A DNA stretch of 64,000 nucleotides from Austwickia sp. TVS 96-490-7B (GCF_019331795.1 NZ_JAHPZL010000001.1:114617-178616); one strand, 5' to 3'. Counted from the first letter of the stretch, positions 26,284 to 35,520 are shown. A program made the numbers and translations. Notes: generated from the letters alone by a model not told the origin.

Positions 26284-26430
26284 TTATTGTCGTGAGTCGT
26301 CGATTCGTTGGCAGTAGCCGGCGAAAGTATCGAGGATGTAGTCGGCGGTCTTGGTCCATACAAACGATTTGAGATCCTTGTGTAGCCAGGTCTTCACTGT
26401 CACGCTGGCACACTGCCCTCCATCGAGCTG
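26284..26430 (-). mobile_element. IS630-family transposase C-terminal remnant
   Basis: On the minus strand an open frame ends D-L-K-S-F-V-W-T-K-T-A-D-Y-I-L-D-T, then Y-C-Q-R-I-D-D-S-R-Q and TAA at 26286-26284. The F-V-W-T-x-T-A-x-x-I-L motif near the C-terminus is typical of IS630-type DDE transposases. Only the last about 48 codons survive. Confidence 0.75.
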
Positions 26431-26809
26431 CTACGAGCGCATCAGCCGACCCCTCGACAGACGTCTCCGTTCTGGCTGGCGGACATTCCCCACCCAGCGC
26501 GGCCCGCACCGGGTGCCACAGCTCTAGCAGAGCTCACATAGGAGCGCCTTCAAGCAATGAGCGGCTATCCCTCACAAAGCAAGGTACGTGGAATTACACT
26601 AGCCTCAGTGGTCTGAGTAGATCGGACGTACCACCGATTCCGCGAGGCGCCAGGCTTCGTCGGCGCATCGCCCACCTGTTCTTTAACCATGCGGCAGGAG
26701 TGCCCGAGTCCTATCGTTCGGGGTGCGCACGCGCGCTGTTCGATCGGTAGGTACCCGGCGGACTGCCCTCAAGCCGAGGCGCCGCGCCACGCGCAGAAGG
26801 GATATCTGC
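26431..26809. other. Gap without a recognised gene
   Basis: No convincing coding frame or RNA family. It holds the promoter region for the following small membrane protein. Decayed flank of the IS630 remnant is likely. Confidence 0.4.
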
Positions 26810-27130
26810 ATGTTCCCCTTCGCTCAGGACCTCATCACCGGTGCCCCCGCCTATGAGTCGGCGACTGCATTGGGCTGGCGCATTCTTGTACCCCTCGCCA
26901 TCGCCGAGATTTGCTTACTCGCATTGGCGCTCTTCCGGTGGGCACGAACCCCCGCCGACCGATTTACTGGAAATCGCTGGGTCTGGCTAGCGGCAATTTT
27001 GCTCCTCAACTTCATCGGCGCGATCACGTTCCTGTTCTTTGGCCGCCGTCCCGCAGCCATCGACAACCACGGCCGGATCGGCACATCCCATCCAGACCAC
27101 GTAGCTGATGTGCTCTATGGCAAGCGATGA
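26810..27130 (+). CDS. PLDc_N-type two-helix membrane protein
   Basis: ATG 26810 follows GAAGGGA; the open frame further upstream is not used. The 106-aa product has two transmembrane helices (about 20-42 and 58-80), separated by R-W-A-R-T-P-A-D-R and ending in F-F-G-R-R-P. This matches the N-terminal domain of phospholipase D-like nucleases, which occurs alone in actinobacteria next to ABC exporters. Here an ABC ATPase and permease follow about 480 bp downstream, so a shared role is likely but unproven. Confidence 0.75.
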   Translation: MFPFAQDLITGAPAYESATALGWRILVPLAIAEICLLALALFRWARTPADRFTGNRWVWLAAILLLNFIGAITFLFFGRRPAAIDNHGRIGTSHPDHVADVLYGKR

Positions 27131-27519
27131 GCTTTTGCTTACGCATGGTGGAGCAGCCCTTCTTGGAGGGCTGCATCCGCTCCCTGTCGTGCGATGTGCA
27201 TGCAGGTGGTGGCGAGATACGACCTCGTACCCGTGGCGAAAAATCTCTCCAGCGGTGGAGGCTCACCGAGCAGCTACGCACGTGGCCTGAGGTGACCGCC
27301 CTGCGGGGGCGATCCGAGGCGCGGGTCGGTGCCCGACCGACGGTCACGGCTCGTGTCCTGTCGGATGTTGGGGGCACCGAGAAACATGAGCTCGATGCGG
27401 ATCATCTGCTGATCAGAGCGCAAGGCTGCGAGGCGGTGACGCTCACGGATGGCCCACAAGGACACGGTGTCGGCTCCGCCTCCCCCCAAAAAAAACCACC
27501 GCGCGAGGAGAAGCCGTGA
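27127..27519 (+). CDS. Doubtful ORF overlapping the PLDc_N stop
   Basis: The ATG overlaps the preceding stop (ATGA) and the frame runs 130 codons. A middle segment (L-R-T-W-P-E-V-T-A-L-R-G-R) faintly resembles short AmaP/Asp23-associated proteins. Against it, the frame starts across a terminator-like hairpin, the composition is poor and the end is a low-complexity Pro/Lys tail. If it is not a gene, the 27131-27607 gap is simply leader for the ABC genes. Confidence 0.25.
   Translation: MSFCLRMVEQPFLEGCIRSLSCDVHAGGGEIRPRTRGEKSLQRWRLTEQLRTWPEVTALRGRSEARVGARPTVTARVLSDVGGTEKHELDADHLLIRAQGCEAVTLTDGPQGHGVGSASPQKKPPREEKP
27153..27174 (+). terminator. Hairpin after the PLDc_N gene
   Basis: GCAGCCCT (27153-27160) pairs with AGGGCTGC (27167-27174) across TCTTGG, 23 nt after the stop. 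No T tract. Confidence 0.45.
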
Positions 27520-27607
27520 GCCCATCGCATCTCTTCACTATGGAGACCCACATGCAATCGGCTGCCATATCGGCCGGGTCCGTGTGCACCGCCTCGGGCG
27601 GCCCCCG

Positions 27608-28552
27608 ATGAATGCCGTCGAGACGCGCGGCCTGCGCAAGGCGTACCGCGACAAGGTGGCCCTGGAGGGTCTCGACCTCACCGTGGAGTCAGGCCAGGTT
27701 TTCGGCTTCTTGGGTTCAAACGGCGCCGGCAAGACGACGACCATCCGCCTGTTACTCGGCCTGGCCCGGCCGACGGCCGGAACGGCCCATATTTTGGGGC
27801 ACGATATGGGCCGGGACAGGGCGAAACTCACCTCAATGGTGGGTTATCTACCGGACGTGCCGGGCTTCTACGAATGGATGCGCGCCCCCGAGTTCATGGC
27901 ATTCGCCGGTCACGCCCACGGACTAGCGGAGAGGACGCTCAGGGAGCGGAGCACCACGCTCCTGGAGATGGTCGGGCTCAACGGAGTAACCACTAAGATT
28001 GGTGGGTACTCGCGTGGCATGAAGCAGCGGCTTGGGATCGCACAAGCGCTGATCAATGCGCCGCACCTGCTCATCCTCGACGAGCCGACCTCCGCGCTGG
28101 ACCCCATCGGACGCCACCAGATCCTCGATCTGGTGGCGTCCCTGCGTGGGCGCACGACCGTCGTCTTCTCCACGCACATCCTGTCCGATGTCGAGCGCGT
28201 GGCTGATCACGTAGCCATCCTCGACCACGGGCGATGCATGATCCAAGCGCCTCTGCAGGAGCTGACGGAGCGATACCGAAATCATGCACGTGTGCATCTG
28301 CGCGTGACAGACCCGCACCGGACCGGCTCGCTGATTCATTTACGGCAGACCTTGGCGGCTGAGCCTTGGGTCAGCGCCATTGAGGACACCGAGGACGGGT
28401 GGATTCTGCAGCTGCGCGCCGCCGAACCCGCGAGTCTTCGAATCCCCCAGCTCATCGCCGCCGAACGGTTGGCCCTGGACCGTTACATGACCAGCGTGGC
28501 TACCCTCGAGGATGTCTTCCTCGCCATCACCGGACAAGCGGAGGCATCATGA
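27608..28552 (+). CDS. ABC transporter ATP-binding protein
   Basis: 314-aa ATPase starting at ATG 27608 (M-N-A-V-E-T-R-G-L). Walker A is G-S-N-G-A-G-K-T-T (about 36-44), the signature is Y-S-R-G-M-K-Q-R-L, Walker B is L-L-I-L-D-E-P-T, and the switch His is in F-S-T-H-I-L. The C-terminal about 90 residues form the regulatory extension common in CcmA/NatA-like drug and peptide exporters. The stop codon overlaps the permease start (ATGA). Confidence 0.93.
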   Translation: MNAVETRGLRKAYRDKVALEGLDLTVESGQVFGFLGSNGAGKTTTIRLLLGLARPTAGTAHILGHDMGRDRAKLTSMVGYLPDVPGFYEWMRAPEFMAFAGHAHGLAERTLRERSTTLLEMVGLNGVTTKIGGYSRGMKQRLGIAQALINAPHLLILDEPTSALDPIGRHQILDLVASLRGRTTVVFSTHILSDVERVADHVAILDHGRCMIQAPLQELTERYRNHARVHLRVTDPHRTGSLIHLRQTLAAEPWVSAIEDTEDGWILQLRAAEPASLRIPQLIAAERLALDRYMTSVATLEDVFLAITGQAEAS

Positions 28553-29304
28553 ACGGCTTCCGGGCGATGCTCATGAAAGAAGTTCGCGAGACGCTTCGTA
28601 CGTGGCGCATCGCTGTCCTCCCGGGTTTTATGCTGCTGAACGCGGTTGCGAGTCCGATCTTGGCCGCTATGGCGCCGCGACTGCTTACCGCGACGATGGG
28701 CGCTGGTGTCCCGGCGCTCCCAGATCCGACCGCATGGGACGCCTACGCCCAGTGGGTGAAGAATCTGACACCCCTCACGGTGCTGATCGTTATCGTCACG
28801 GCAAGCGGCAGCGTCTGTGGGGAGATTGCGGGAGGGGTTGCCCCAATCGTCCTCACGAAACCAATCAGCAGAGTCGCCTTCGTCATGGCTAAGTTCGCCG
28901 CGGCCACCCTCCTCATCCTTGGTACGACGACCGTCGCTACGCTGCTGACTTGGGGCGTGACATTGGCGATGTTCCCCAGCATCCCCTGCGGCCCATTAGT
29001 CGGGGCCAGTGCTTTGTGGTCTACCCTCGCGGTCCTCTCCTTAGCGCTGTCGTTGCTGTTCAGCAGCGTTCTACGGTCGGCGGCTGGAGCAGCCGGGCTG
29101 GGATGTGCGGTTCTAATCGTCCTGTCGACATTGAGCATGTGGGACACCGCTGCCAGGTATAGCCCGGCCGGTGTCGTCGCAGTCCTGCCCAAACTGGCAC
29201 AGGGTAATTCAGTGGATTGGGCCTGGCCGGCCGCGACATCGCTGGCCTCGACCGGCCTCTGCCTGTGGGTGGCTATCCTCGCCCTGAGCCGCCGAGAGAT
29301 CTGA
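28549..29304 (+). CDS. ABC transporter permease (ABC-2 type)
   Basis: 251 aa with about six membrane helices. ATG 28549 overlaps the ATPase stop. The cytosolic N-terminus M-N-G-F-R-A-M-L-M-K-E-V-R-E-T-L-R-T-W is the typical coupling helix of ABC-2 permeases. Together with the ATPase and perhaps the PLDc_N protein it forms an exporter. Substrate unknown. Confidence 0.88.
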   Translation: MNGFRAMLMKEVRETLRTWRIAVLPGFMLLNAVASPILAAMAPRLLTATMGAGVPALPDPTAWDAYAQWVKNLTPLTVLIVIVTASGSVCGEIAGGVAPIVLTKPISRVAFVMAKFAAATLLILGTTTVATLLTWGVTLAMFPSIPCGPLVGASALWSTLAVLSLALSLLFSSVLRSAAGAAGLGCAVLIVLSTLSMWDTAARYSPAGVVAVLPKLAQGNSVDWAWPAATSLASTGLCLWVAILALSRREI

Positions 29305-29561
29305 CATGCAATCGGACTGGATCATGGGTTGAGCGCGTCGTGTGATGCCTGGCGATGCCGCGTCGAGCGCTGGTCCGCCGCAGCCTGGCCGCAGTTGCCC
29401 GGGCACCGTCGGCCCGCCTGCTGGACCCCCGCGTCATTGCTTCTTCCTTGCCCAGCAAAGTAATTGGCTCACCAGACGGAGGTGTGAAGCTAACCCGTGG
29501 CCGGTTCCGGTCGATAGGTCAACGGTAGAGGTGGCCCCGACCCCTGCCCGAAAGGACCGGC

Positions 29562-31535
29562 ATGACCACGCGCGACGACTCCGCCCACCCGCAGGGTGAG
29601 ACCCGCGCCGAACGCCGACGTCGCCTCGCCCAAGGTCACAGCCCCCAGCCTGTCGTCCCCGAGCAGGGGCAATCGCCGTACCCTCCGGGCACGTCCGTGC
29701 CCTACCCCGCCTCCGTGGACGCCCCAGACACTGTCTCCTCCTATCCACCGGCAGCTCCGGAATACCTGCCACCGTCGTACGAACCGCTCGGCTACCCTGC
29801 ACCGCCGTTCCAGGGTCCGTACGACCCCCACCCGTACGGCGTCCACGCCTACCCCGACATTGAAGACGCCGTCGTCGAGGAGTACGTCGAACCCCCCGCT
29901 CACCTTCCCCATCTTCCGCCCACCGTCACCACCCCGGTCGTCGATGAGCCACCTGTGGCGAGCGCGCCGGCGTCCCCGCCTCCGCACGAGCCGCGTCGGG
30001 CGATGGAGTCTCGCCTCGGGGACGGGGCGCGGCTGGCGGCGGCAGGTCAGGATCCTGGGGTGTCTCGGTCGGCGGCGGCAGCATCACCGTCATCACCATC
30101 AACGCCATCGTCAGCAGAGCCGTCCTCGCCAGCAGGTCTGGCTGATAGTGCCGATCCGGCGACGGCTGCTGCCGCGCTGCAATTGTTGGCGGCACAGGCT
30201 GCTGCGGCACGCCTCGCTGGTGAGCAGCCTGCGTTAGGTGCGGCTCCGTCGCGTCCGGCTGCGTCATCGGCGCGCCCCGATGCGACTGACCCGCGGGAGC
30301 GTGCCGCGCGTGAGCAGCGAGCTGCCGAGCGGATTGCCGCTGACAAGGTTGCTGCGGCGCGGATGGCGGCAGTGCGGGCAGCTGCGGCCCAGAAGGTGGC
30401 ATCTGCAGCGGCCACGGGGGCGGGCCGTCACGATGAGGCGTCGGTGCCCAGCTCGGAACCGGTGAGGCCTTCATCGTCACCGAAACCGGTTGGGGCGGTC
30501 GGGGGCGGAGCAGCTCGGACAGGCTCGTCGACCGATGCTGGTGCCCCCGCGGCTGGAAGCATGTCGCCCGCCACCGTCTCATCGGCGGGTGGGAGGGGGC
30601 AGGGACGTACGACGACCCCGCGGTGGGCGCGGATCGTCTTTCCGCTGGCTGCTGTGGTTGTCCTTGCTGCGGGGGCAGCGGTGATGACTCCGCAGATCTT
30701 GTCGGTGGTGCAGCCTTCTGGCGCGCCGAGTAGCGCGACCAGCGTCACGCAAGCTCCGACGAGTGCTGAGTCCAGCCCCGCCGGGGCGTCTGGGACCGCT
30801 CCGGCGGGGGGTGCTTCGGGGTCACTGGCGGCGGGGATGGCGTGTGATCCGGCGCAATGGTCAGGTCAGGTGAAGGACACGGCTGCGGCGGCGGAGTTCA
30901 CTGCTGAGGGGGTGGCCCAAGCGTTTTGCCTGACGGCTGGGACGGTCCGCGATATCGGGTTTACCGAGTTGGCGGTCAGGCGTGACAAGGACAAGCCGTA
31001 CACGGTCGGGGACTTCGCGACGGTCCGCACGTATTTGTCGCCGTCGTTGGTGGCGCAGTGGGATCGGGACGTGGCGGATCTGGTGCGCACCCAGGATGTG
31101 AATAGTGCCGCGGCGCAGCGCATCTCTGCGTTGACGCGGCTGGCCTGGGATAACTCCCGGTTGACCTTTGACCCGGCAGCTAGCGGGCGGTCTAGCAATT
31201 TTGCGGTGGGGCAGCCGGTCACGTGGACCGCTGAGGGACCTGATGGCAAAAAACGCCTCGGGTTGGGCTTTGAGACCGGCATCGTCACTCACATGCTTGA
31301 CGGTGGGCGGAAGGTCGATCAGATCCTCAAACGGACCTATCGAATCGCTGTGGTGAAGGGGAATCCGTCGCGGCCGTGGCTGATCGACGCTTATCAGGTG
31401 ACCTCGCAGACAGCGGCGCTGTCCACGGTGTCGATGTCACCGTCCGCCCCAGGCACACCGGGGGCGCCCATCGTGCCAAGCAGCCCCGCAGTCTCGGGGA
31501 ACATTCCGACTCCGGTCGTGCCGCCCGCCCGGTGA
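29562..31535 (+). CDS. Membrane-anchored protein with long disordered cytoplasmic region and C-terminal extracellular domain
   Basis: 657 aa, type II topology. The Pro/Ala/Tyr-rich N-terminal region (1-355) includes an Ala/Arg-rich helical stretch (about 200-285). One helix at about 357-379 follows, then a Ser/Thr/Pro/Ala linker, and a folded domain from about 420 (A-C-D-P-A-Q-W, later W-D-R-D-V-A-D-L and S-N-F-A-V-G-Q-P-V-T-W). It ends in another Pro-rich tail. It resembles actinobacterial proteins of unknown function near cell-envelope genes. The ATG is preceded by GAAAGGA. Confidence 0.7.
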   Translation: MTTRDDSAHPQGETRAERRRRLAQGHSPQPVVPEQGQSPYPPGTSVPYPASVDAPDTVSSYPPAAPEYLPPSYEPLGYPAPPFQGPYDPHPYGVHAYPDIEDAVVEEYVEPPAHLPHLPPTVTTPVVDEPPVASAPASPPPHEPRRAMESRLGDGARLAAAGQDPGVSRSAAAASPSSPSTPSSAEPSSPAGLADSADPATAAAALQLLAAQAAAARLAGEQPALGAAPSRPAASSARPDATDPRERAAREQRAAERIAADKVAAARMAAVRAAAAQKVASAAATGAGRHDEASVPSSEPVRPSSSPKPVGAVGGGAARTGSSTDAGAPAAGSMSPATVSSAGGRGQGRTTTPRWARIVFPLAAVVVLAAGAAVMTPQILSVVQPSGAPSSATSVTQAPTSAESSPAGASGTAPAGGASGSLAAGMACDPAQWSGQVKDTAAAAEFTAEGVAQAFCLTAGTVRDIGFTELAVRRDKDKPYTVGDFATVRTYLSPSLVAQWDRDVADLVRTQDVNSAAAQRISALTRLAWDNSRLTFDPAASGRSSNFAVGQPVTWTAEGPDGKKRLGLGFETGIVTHMLDGGRKVDQILKRTYRIAVVKGNPSRPWLIDAYQVTSQTAALSTVSMSPSAPGTPGAPIVPSSPAVSGNIPTPVVPPAR

Positions 31536-31576
31536 GCCGCCATCCTGTCGTGGGTTCGGCGCGCGATGATGTCAGC

Positions 31577-32839
31577 TCAGGACGGCAGCGGTGGGTCAGC
31601 AACCGGGTCGCCGTACGGCCCGTCATGCTCGACCACCACAGGAAGCGTCTCCGGGGCGGGCAGCCACGCGGCTACCGCGATGACCATCAGCACACCGGCG
31701 ATCCCAAAGGCCCAGGAAAATCCGACAATGTCGGCGACCATTCCCGCCAGGATGGGACCGACGATGGTGCCGGCATCCTGAGCCATCTGCACCGCAGCGA
31801 GGACTTTCCCGCCGCTGCGTTCGTGCCCGATCACGTCGGCAGCGCACGCCTGCTGTGCGGGAATGAGGATGCCGGCGCCGACACCTGCGACGAAGGACAC
31901 CGTCAGCAGTGCTGGTGCGTTGGTGGAGAATCCGATCACCGCAGTGGCAATACCATTCACGACTAGACCGATGAGGACCAGCGGTTTGCGCCCCCACACG
32001 TCGACCAAGCGGCCAGCCACGCTCAGCGCGGCCGCATCCCCGGCAGCAAAAACGGTCAGCGCCACCCCAGCCCAGCCGACACCCATCCCCGGCACGGTCA
32101 CCGCAAACAGCGGCAATAAAGCCACCCGGGAGCCGTACGTCGACCAGCCGTTGCAGAAACTCGACACCAGCAAAGCCCGATAGGCCCGCCCCTGACAGGC
32201 CTCACGCACCGTCATCACCGGCAGAGCCGTCGTCGTGTCCTGGCGAGGTGAGGACGCTGCGGGGATCTGCCAGGCCACCACTGCCGCAGCGATCAGCAAC
32301 GTCACGGCATAGGCCAAGAAGGGCACCCGGTAGCCGAAACCAGAGGTCATCCCGCCCAGCACCGGCCCCAGGATGTTGCCGAGCAGGAAGCCCGCGCCGT
32401 AATGCCCCGAGATGCGGCCTCTGATGGTCGGTGGCGACAACCGCACGATCAGCGCGGTCGCCGACACAGTGAACATCGTCGAACCGACCCCACCGAGGCT
32501 ACGGAAGATCAGCAGCTGCCAATAGTCCTGGGCGAGAGCGCACGCCCCTGTCGACAGCGCCACAATCACTAAGCCACTCAAATAGACCGATCGCTCACCC
32601 CAGCGCACGACCAGGGCACCCCCCGCCGGGGCGAAAAGCAGTCGCATCACCGCGAAAACGCTGATGATCGCCGCGGCAGCTTGCACCCCGACGTCGAAGC
32701 TCCGGGCGTACGCCGGCAGGACCGGAGCGACCAGCCCGAACCCGATGGCGACACAGAATGCAGCCACGACCAGCACCCATATTTCGCGGGGGATGCTGGG
32801 GGCAGAGGGGGCGCTAGGCAGGTCAGAGGTGTTCGTCAT
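31577..32839 (-). CDS. MFS transporter, multidrug-efflux type
   Basis: About 420 aa and 12 membrane helices. The loop 2-3 motif G-x-L-V-V-R-W-G-E-R appears as G-G-A-L-V-V-R-W-G-E-R, and helix 5 carries G-P-V-L-G-G, the motif C of drug/H+ antiporters. ATG 32839 gives M-T-N-T-S-D-L-P. A GTG about 15 codons upstream is an alternative. Substrate unknown. Confidence 0.85.
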   Translation of the reverse strand: MTNTSDLPSAPSAPSIPREIWVLVVAAFCVAIGFGLVAPVLPAYARSFDVGVQAAAAIISVFAVMRLLFAPAGGALVVRWGERSVYLSGLVIVALSTGACALAQDYWQLLIFRSLGGVGSTMFTVSATALIVRLSPPTIRGRISGHYGAGFLLGNILGPVLGGMTSGFGYRVPFLAYAVTLLIAAAVVAWQIPAASSPRQDTTTALPVMTVREACQGRAYRALLVSSFCNGWSTYGSRVALLPLFAVTVPGMGVGWAGVALTVFAAGDAAALSVAGRLVDVWGRKPLVLIGLVVNGIATAVIGFSTNAPALLTVSFVAGVGAGILIPAQQACAADVIGHERSGGKVLAAVQMAQDAGTIVGPILAGMVADIVGFSWAFGIAGVLMVIAVAAWLPAPETLPVVVEHDGPYGDPVADPPLPS

Positions 32840-32994
32840 GGCATCGCCCAGTATCACTGACACTCCCCCAGACCCAGCCGCCGGGCATGCCGACAACCCA
32901 GCAGAACATCGAATCCACTTCTGCTTCACTTTCTTTCGAGAGTGTCGATAGGGCACATGACAGACCGCCTCGACTTACCCTCCGGAGGCTGCAC

Positions 32995-33495
32995 ATGCGT
33001 ATTCCTGCTCCGACTCCCGGCATGCCACCCCCCAGGTCAGACGCCGTAGTTCCCCCGGTGCGCTCGCAATTTGTGCCGGTGTCGGCTTCCCCGCATGACG
33101 GAGTGGACGCGCCCGTCACGACGGCTGCGACGCAGCGGGTCTCCCGGAGCAGTACGGCGGACCAGTTTTCCGTCCTCAATGACTTCCGGTATCTCACCGA
33201 CTCGGACAAGCGGATGCTGACCGAGGTTACCGGCGAGAAAATTGAGCCGGGTTTCACCGACAAGCCCGGTTCAGCCAGTGCCTTCGCATTGCAACTGGCC
33301 TTGGATCGACGTACCGGCCAGCTGGCCCCGCACCAGCCGGTCACCAGCGTTTATTTAAAAAATGCCGCCGCTGAACTCGACCAGCGCAACGGCGGGAGAG
33401 CCGGTTTCACCAATCCGTACTCCGGGGACGTGATGGACAAGGCGGTGGCTTGGCTCGATGCGCACGGCAAGTCACGAGCCGATATCCGGTTGTGA
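32995..33495 (+). CDS. Hypothetical protein, possible secretion- or motility-associated
   Basis: ATG 32995 is selected by a GGAGG site 8 nt upstream, giving 166 aa. The first 65 residues are Pro/Ser-rich and disordered. The C-terminal 100 residues fold as helices (Y-L-T-D-S-D-K-R-M-L-T-E-V-T-G, later N-P-Y-S-G-D-V-M-D-K-A-V-A-W-L). No family is recognised. TCGATAG at 32944-32950 faintly resembles a sigma-28 -10 element, so a motility link is possible but weak. Confidence 0.6.
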   Translation: MRIPAPTPGMPPPRSDAVVPPVRSQFVPVSASPHDGVDAPVTTAATQRVSRSSTADQFSVLNDFRYLTDSDKRMLTEVTGEKIEPGFTDKPGSASAFALQLALDRRTGQLAPHQPVTSVYLKNAAAELDQRNGGRAGFTNPYSGDVMDKAVAWLDAHGKSRADIRL

Positions 33496-33539
33496 GCCCC
33501 GGGGCGTGGTGACCGCCCTCCCGTCTCTAGGCTGCTGCC

Positions 33540-34877
33540 GTGCTGCAACCACACATGCCTTCTGCAGAACCGTTGACGAAGATGGCCGACGGGACGGTGA
33601 AGCAGATCCATCCGTTCACCGGCACGGAGGTGTGGACCGTACCGGGGCGAGGCAACCGTCCCCTCGGGGTACGTCGCAGCGACCCACTCCCGGTCGAGCC
33701 TCTCGAGGCGCGCCGCCACTGTGCGTTCTGTGAGCAGCGCTACCCCGAGACGCCACCAGAAAAGGCGCGGGTGACTGTCGACGATGGCACCTGGCACACC
33801 CTGCACCACGTGCCTTTCGACCAGATCGGAGCGAGCGTCGCGCAGTTCCGACGTATCCCCAATCTGTTTGAAATCGTCTCCTACGACTATTGGCACGCCA
33901 ACTACGGCTATGTCCTGCCGCCGAGCATCCAGGAGCACCGCCAGCGCTATCTCGCCGACCCACTGGGTCGGGAGCATGTCCTGCGGGTGCTCTTTCAACG
34001 GTGGTCTGCGTCTGGTCGCTCTGAATCCGACTGGGATGCGCTGGGTGAGCAAGACAAGCTGGAACAATCCTCCGGGTTCTTCGGCGGCGGGCATGACGTG
34101 ATCGTCGCCCGCCGCCACTTCATCGATGGCGCCACCCACGACGACCAACTCGCCGGTTCTGGGACCCTCACGTACGACGAGCACCGCCGGTACGTCGACT
34201 TCACCGTCGAATCGATGCGTGACCTCTACCAGCAAAACAGATACGTGCGATACGTCGCTGCCTTCCAGAACTGGCTGAAACCGGCCGGGGCGTCCTTCGA
34301 TCACCTGCACAAACAGATCGTGGCGATCGACGATCGCGGAGTGCAGACCCAGCTGGAGCTGCAACGGTTGCGCACCAACCCCAACCTTTACAACGAACTA
34401 GCCGTGGATTACGCCGGCTACCACAACCTCATCGTCGCGGAGAACGAACATGCCGTGGCGTTCGTCGGGTTCGGGCATCGCTACCCCACCTTAGCCATCT
34501 ACAGTCGCAGCCCACGCTGCCGCCCTTGGGAGCAGACTCCTGACGAGCGAGCTGCCCTCTCTGACCTCCTGCACGCCTGTCATGCCGCGACCGGACCCGA
34601 TATCCCCTGCAACGAGGAGTGGAGCCATCAGCCCCCAGACGTGGACTTACCTATGCCGTGGCGGATCTTGGTGAAGTGGCGGGTATCCACACTGGCCGGG
34701 TTCGAAGGGGGCACCAAGATTTATCTCAACACCATCGACCCCTGGAATCTGCGCGACCGGGTCGTCCCTGCCCTGCTGCGGTTGCGAGACGAAGGGCGGA
34801 TCGCGCCGGGTATCACGATCGGCGCTGAATGCTGCTGCGTGCCGAACTCGCTGCTCTACAACCCTGTGCTGCGTTGA
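33540..34877 (+). CDS. DUF4921 family protein (GalT/HIT-like)
   Basis: 445-residue soluble protein. C-A-F-C (about residues 60-63) is a zinc-binding pair, and G-A-S-F-D-H-L-H-K-Q is the histidine-rich motif of galactose-1-phosphate uridylyltransferase/HIT relatives. This combination is what DUF4921 proteins of actinobacteria show. A nucleotidyl- or phosphate-transfer reaction is expected; the substrate is unknown. The start is GTG 33540. Confidence 0.8.
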   Translation: MLQPHMPSAEPLTKMADGTVKQIHPFTGTEVWTVPGRGNRPLGVRRSDPLPVEPLEARRHCAFCEQRYPETPPEKARVTVDDGTWHTLHHVPFDQIGASVAQFRRIPNLFEIVSYDYWHANYGYVLPPSIQEHRQRYLADPLGREHVLRVLFQRWSASGRSESDWDALGEQDKLEQSSGFFGGGHDVIVARRHFIDGATHDDQLAGSGTLTYDEHRRYVDFTVESMRDLYQQNRYVRYVAAFQNWLKPAGASFDHLHKQIVAIDDRGVQTQLELQRLRTNPNLYNELAVDYAGYHNLIVAENEHAVAFVGFGHRYPTLAIYSRSPRCRPWEQTPDERAALSDLLHACHAATGPDIPCNEEWSHQPPDVDLPMPWRILVKWRVSTLAGFEGGTKIYLNTIDPWNLRDRVVPALLRLRDEGRIAPGITIGAECCCVPNSLLYNPVLR

Positions 34878-35080
34878 CCCGCGCTTTCCCCCCACCCCCA
34901 GCAAGCCCGCCCAGGCAGCCAGCAACCCGATCCACGTTAACTTCACTAACCCCTGTTAACACCTGAATGCCGCTGCGGATCTGACGATCTGCACCCCCAG
35001 TGCTGCCCCGTTTACTGGCACTTTACCCAGGTCAGCGAACGGAAAGTAGACATGACTCGGACGTCCGTCTCAGGATTAAG
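34878..35080. promoter_or_regulatory. Upstream region of the hairpin-array RNA
   Basis: GTTAAC occurs at 34936-34941 and again at 34955-34960, an inverted-type pair that could be an operator. TTTACC (35022-35027) and TAGACA (35047-35052), 19 bp apart, are a weak promoter candidate that would start transcription just before the first hairpin. No coding frame is credible. Confidence 0.3.
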
Positions 35081-35520
35081 TCACGGGCCGGACACACGGA
35101 CCGTGAACCACACGAGGGACACGCGATGTCCTGAACGCATGGGGATGCATTCAGGACGATGGCATGGGGATGCCGACATCGTCGACGTGATCCTGACAGC
35201 ATCATCGGGGGACAGCATTAACGCACCTGTTGGGGAACAGGAAAACATCCTGAAATAGCTGGGGAGCATCATTTCAGGAATGCGATGACCGGATTGTCGG
35301 CTGGGGAGTCGAGACAATCTGGCATCGCTCCCGAAGTACATGGGGATGTGTCCTTCGGGGGCGAAAAACTGATCATGGACTCAGGGGTGACGACATGATC
35401 AGTGACATTTCCGCCACCAAGGAAATGTCGCCTCGAGCGATCTCATAGATCATTCGAGGGTGCACAGGCAGGATGTCATGTCTCACCCATGATGGGGGCG
35501 GCATGACATCCTGCCTTTTT
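35081..35520 (+). ncRNA. Candidate structured non-coding RNA: tandem GGGG-loop hairpin array with terminator
   Basis: Ten or more consecutive hairpins. H0: 35081-35106. Seven hairpins carry GGGG at the apex: H1 35128-35157, H2 35155-35183, H3 35226-35241, H4 35249-35278, H5 35282-35328, H6 35330-35359, H7 35368-35403. H1 and H2 share three bases. H8 (35404-35429) and H9 (35431-35459) have other loops. The last is an intrinsic terminator. Stems differ in sequence while the apical GGGG is constant, usually closed by U-A (AU-GGGG-AU three times, CU-GGGG-AG twice, UU-GGGG-AA once, CA-GGGG-UG once). This is compensatory within the array. The layout is that of CsrB/RsmZ-type protein-sequestering RNAs. 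H6 (GTACAT-GGGG-ATGTG) is close to the CsrA SELEX consensus RUACARGGAUGU. Plus-strand orientation is set by the terminator. Confidence 0.75.
35467..35520 (+). terminator. Intrinsic terminator of the hairpin array
   Basis: GGCAGGATGTCATG (35467-35480) pairs perfectly with CATGACATCCTGCC (35502-35515) and is followed by TTTTTATTTT. A smaller CCCAT/ATGGG pairing lies in its loop. Confidence 0.92.

Noticed and set aside
26159..26509. 116-codon minus-strand frame after arsR
   Set aside because: Out of frame with the recognisable IS630 transposase remnant and antisense to the end of arsR.
35081..35520. CRISPR array or simple tandem DNA repeat at the hairpin region
   Set aside because: No direct repeat is shared between units beyond the GGGG loop and there are no regularly sized spacers. 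The regularity is in secondary structure, not primary sequence.
35081..35520. Minus-strand reading of the array as a C-rich-loop sRNA
   Set aside because: The T-tailed terminator and the matching motifs in the sense leader of the adhesin both favour the plus strand. It is not fully excluded without expression data.
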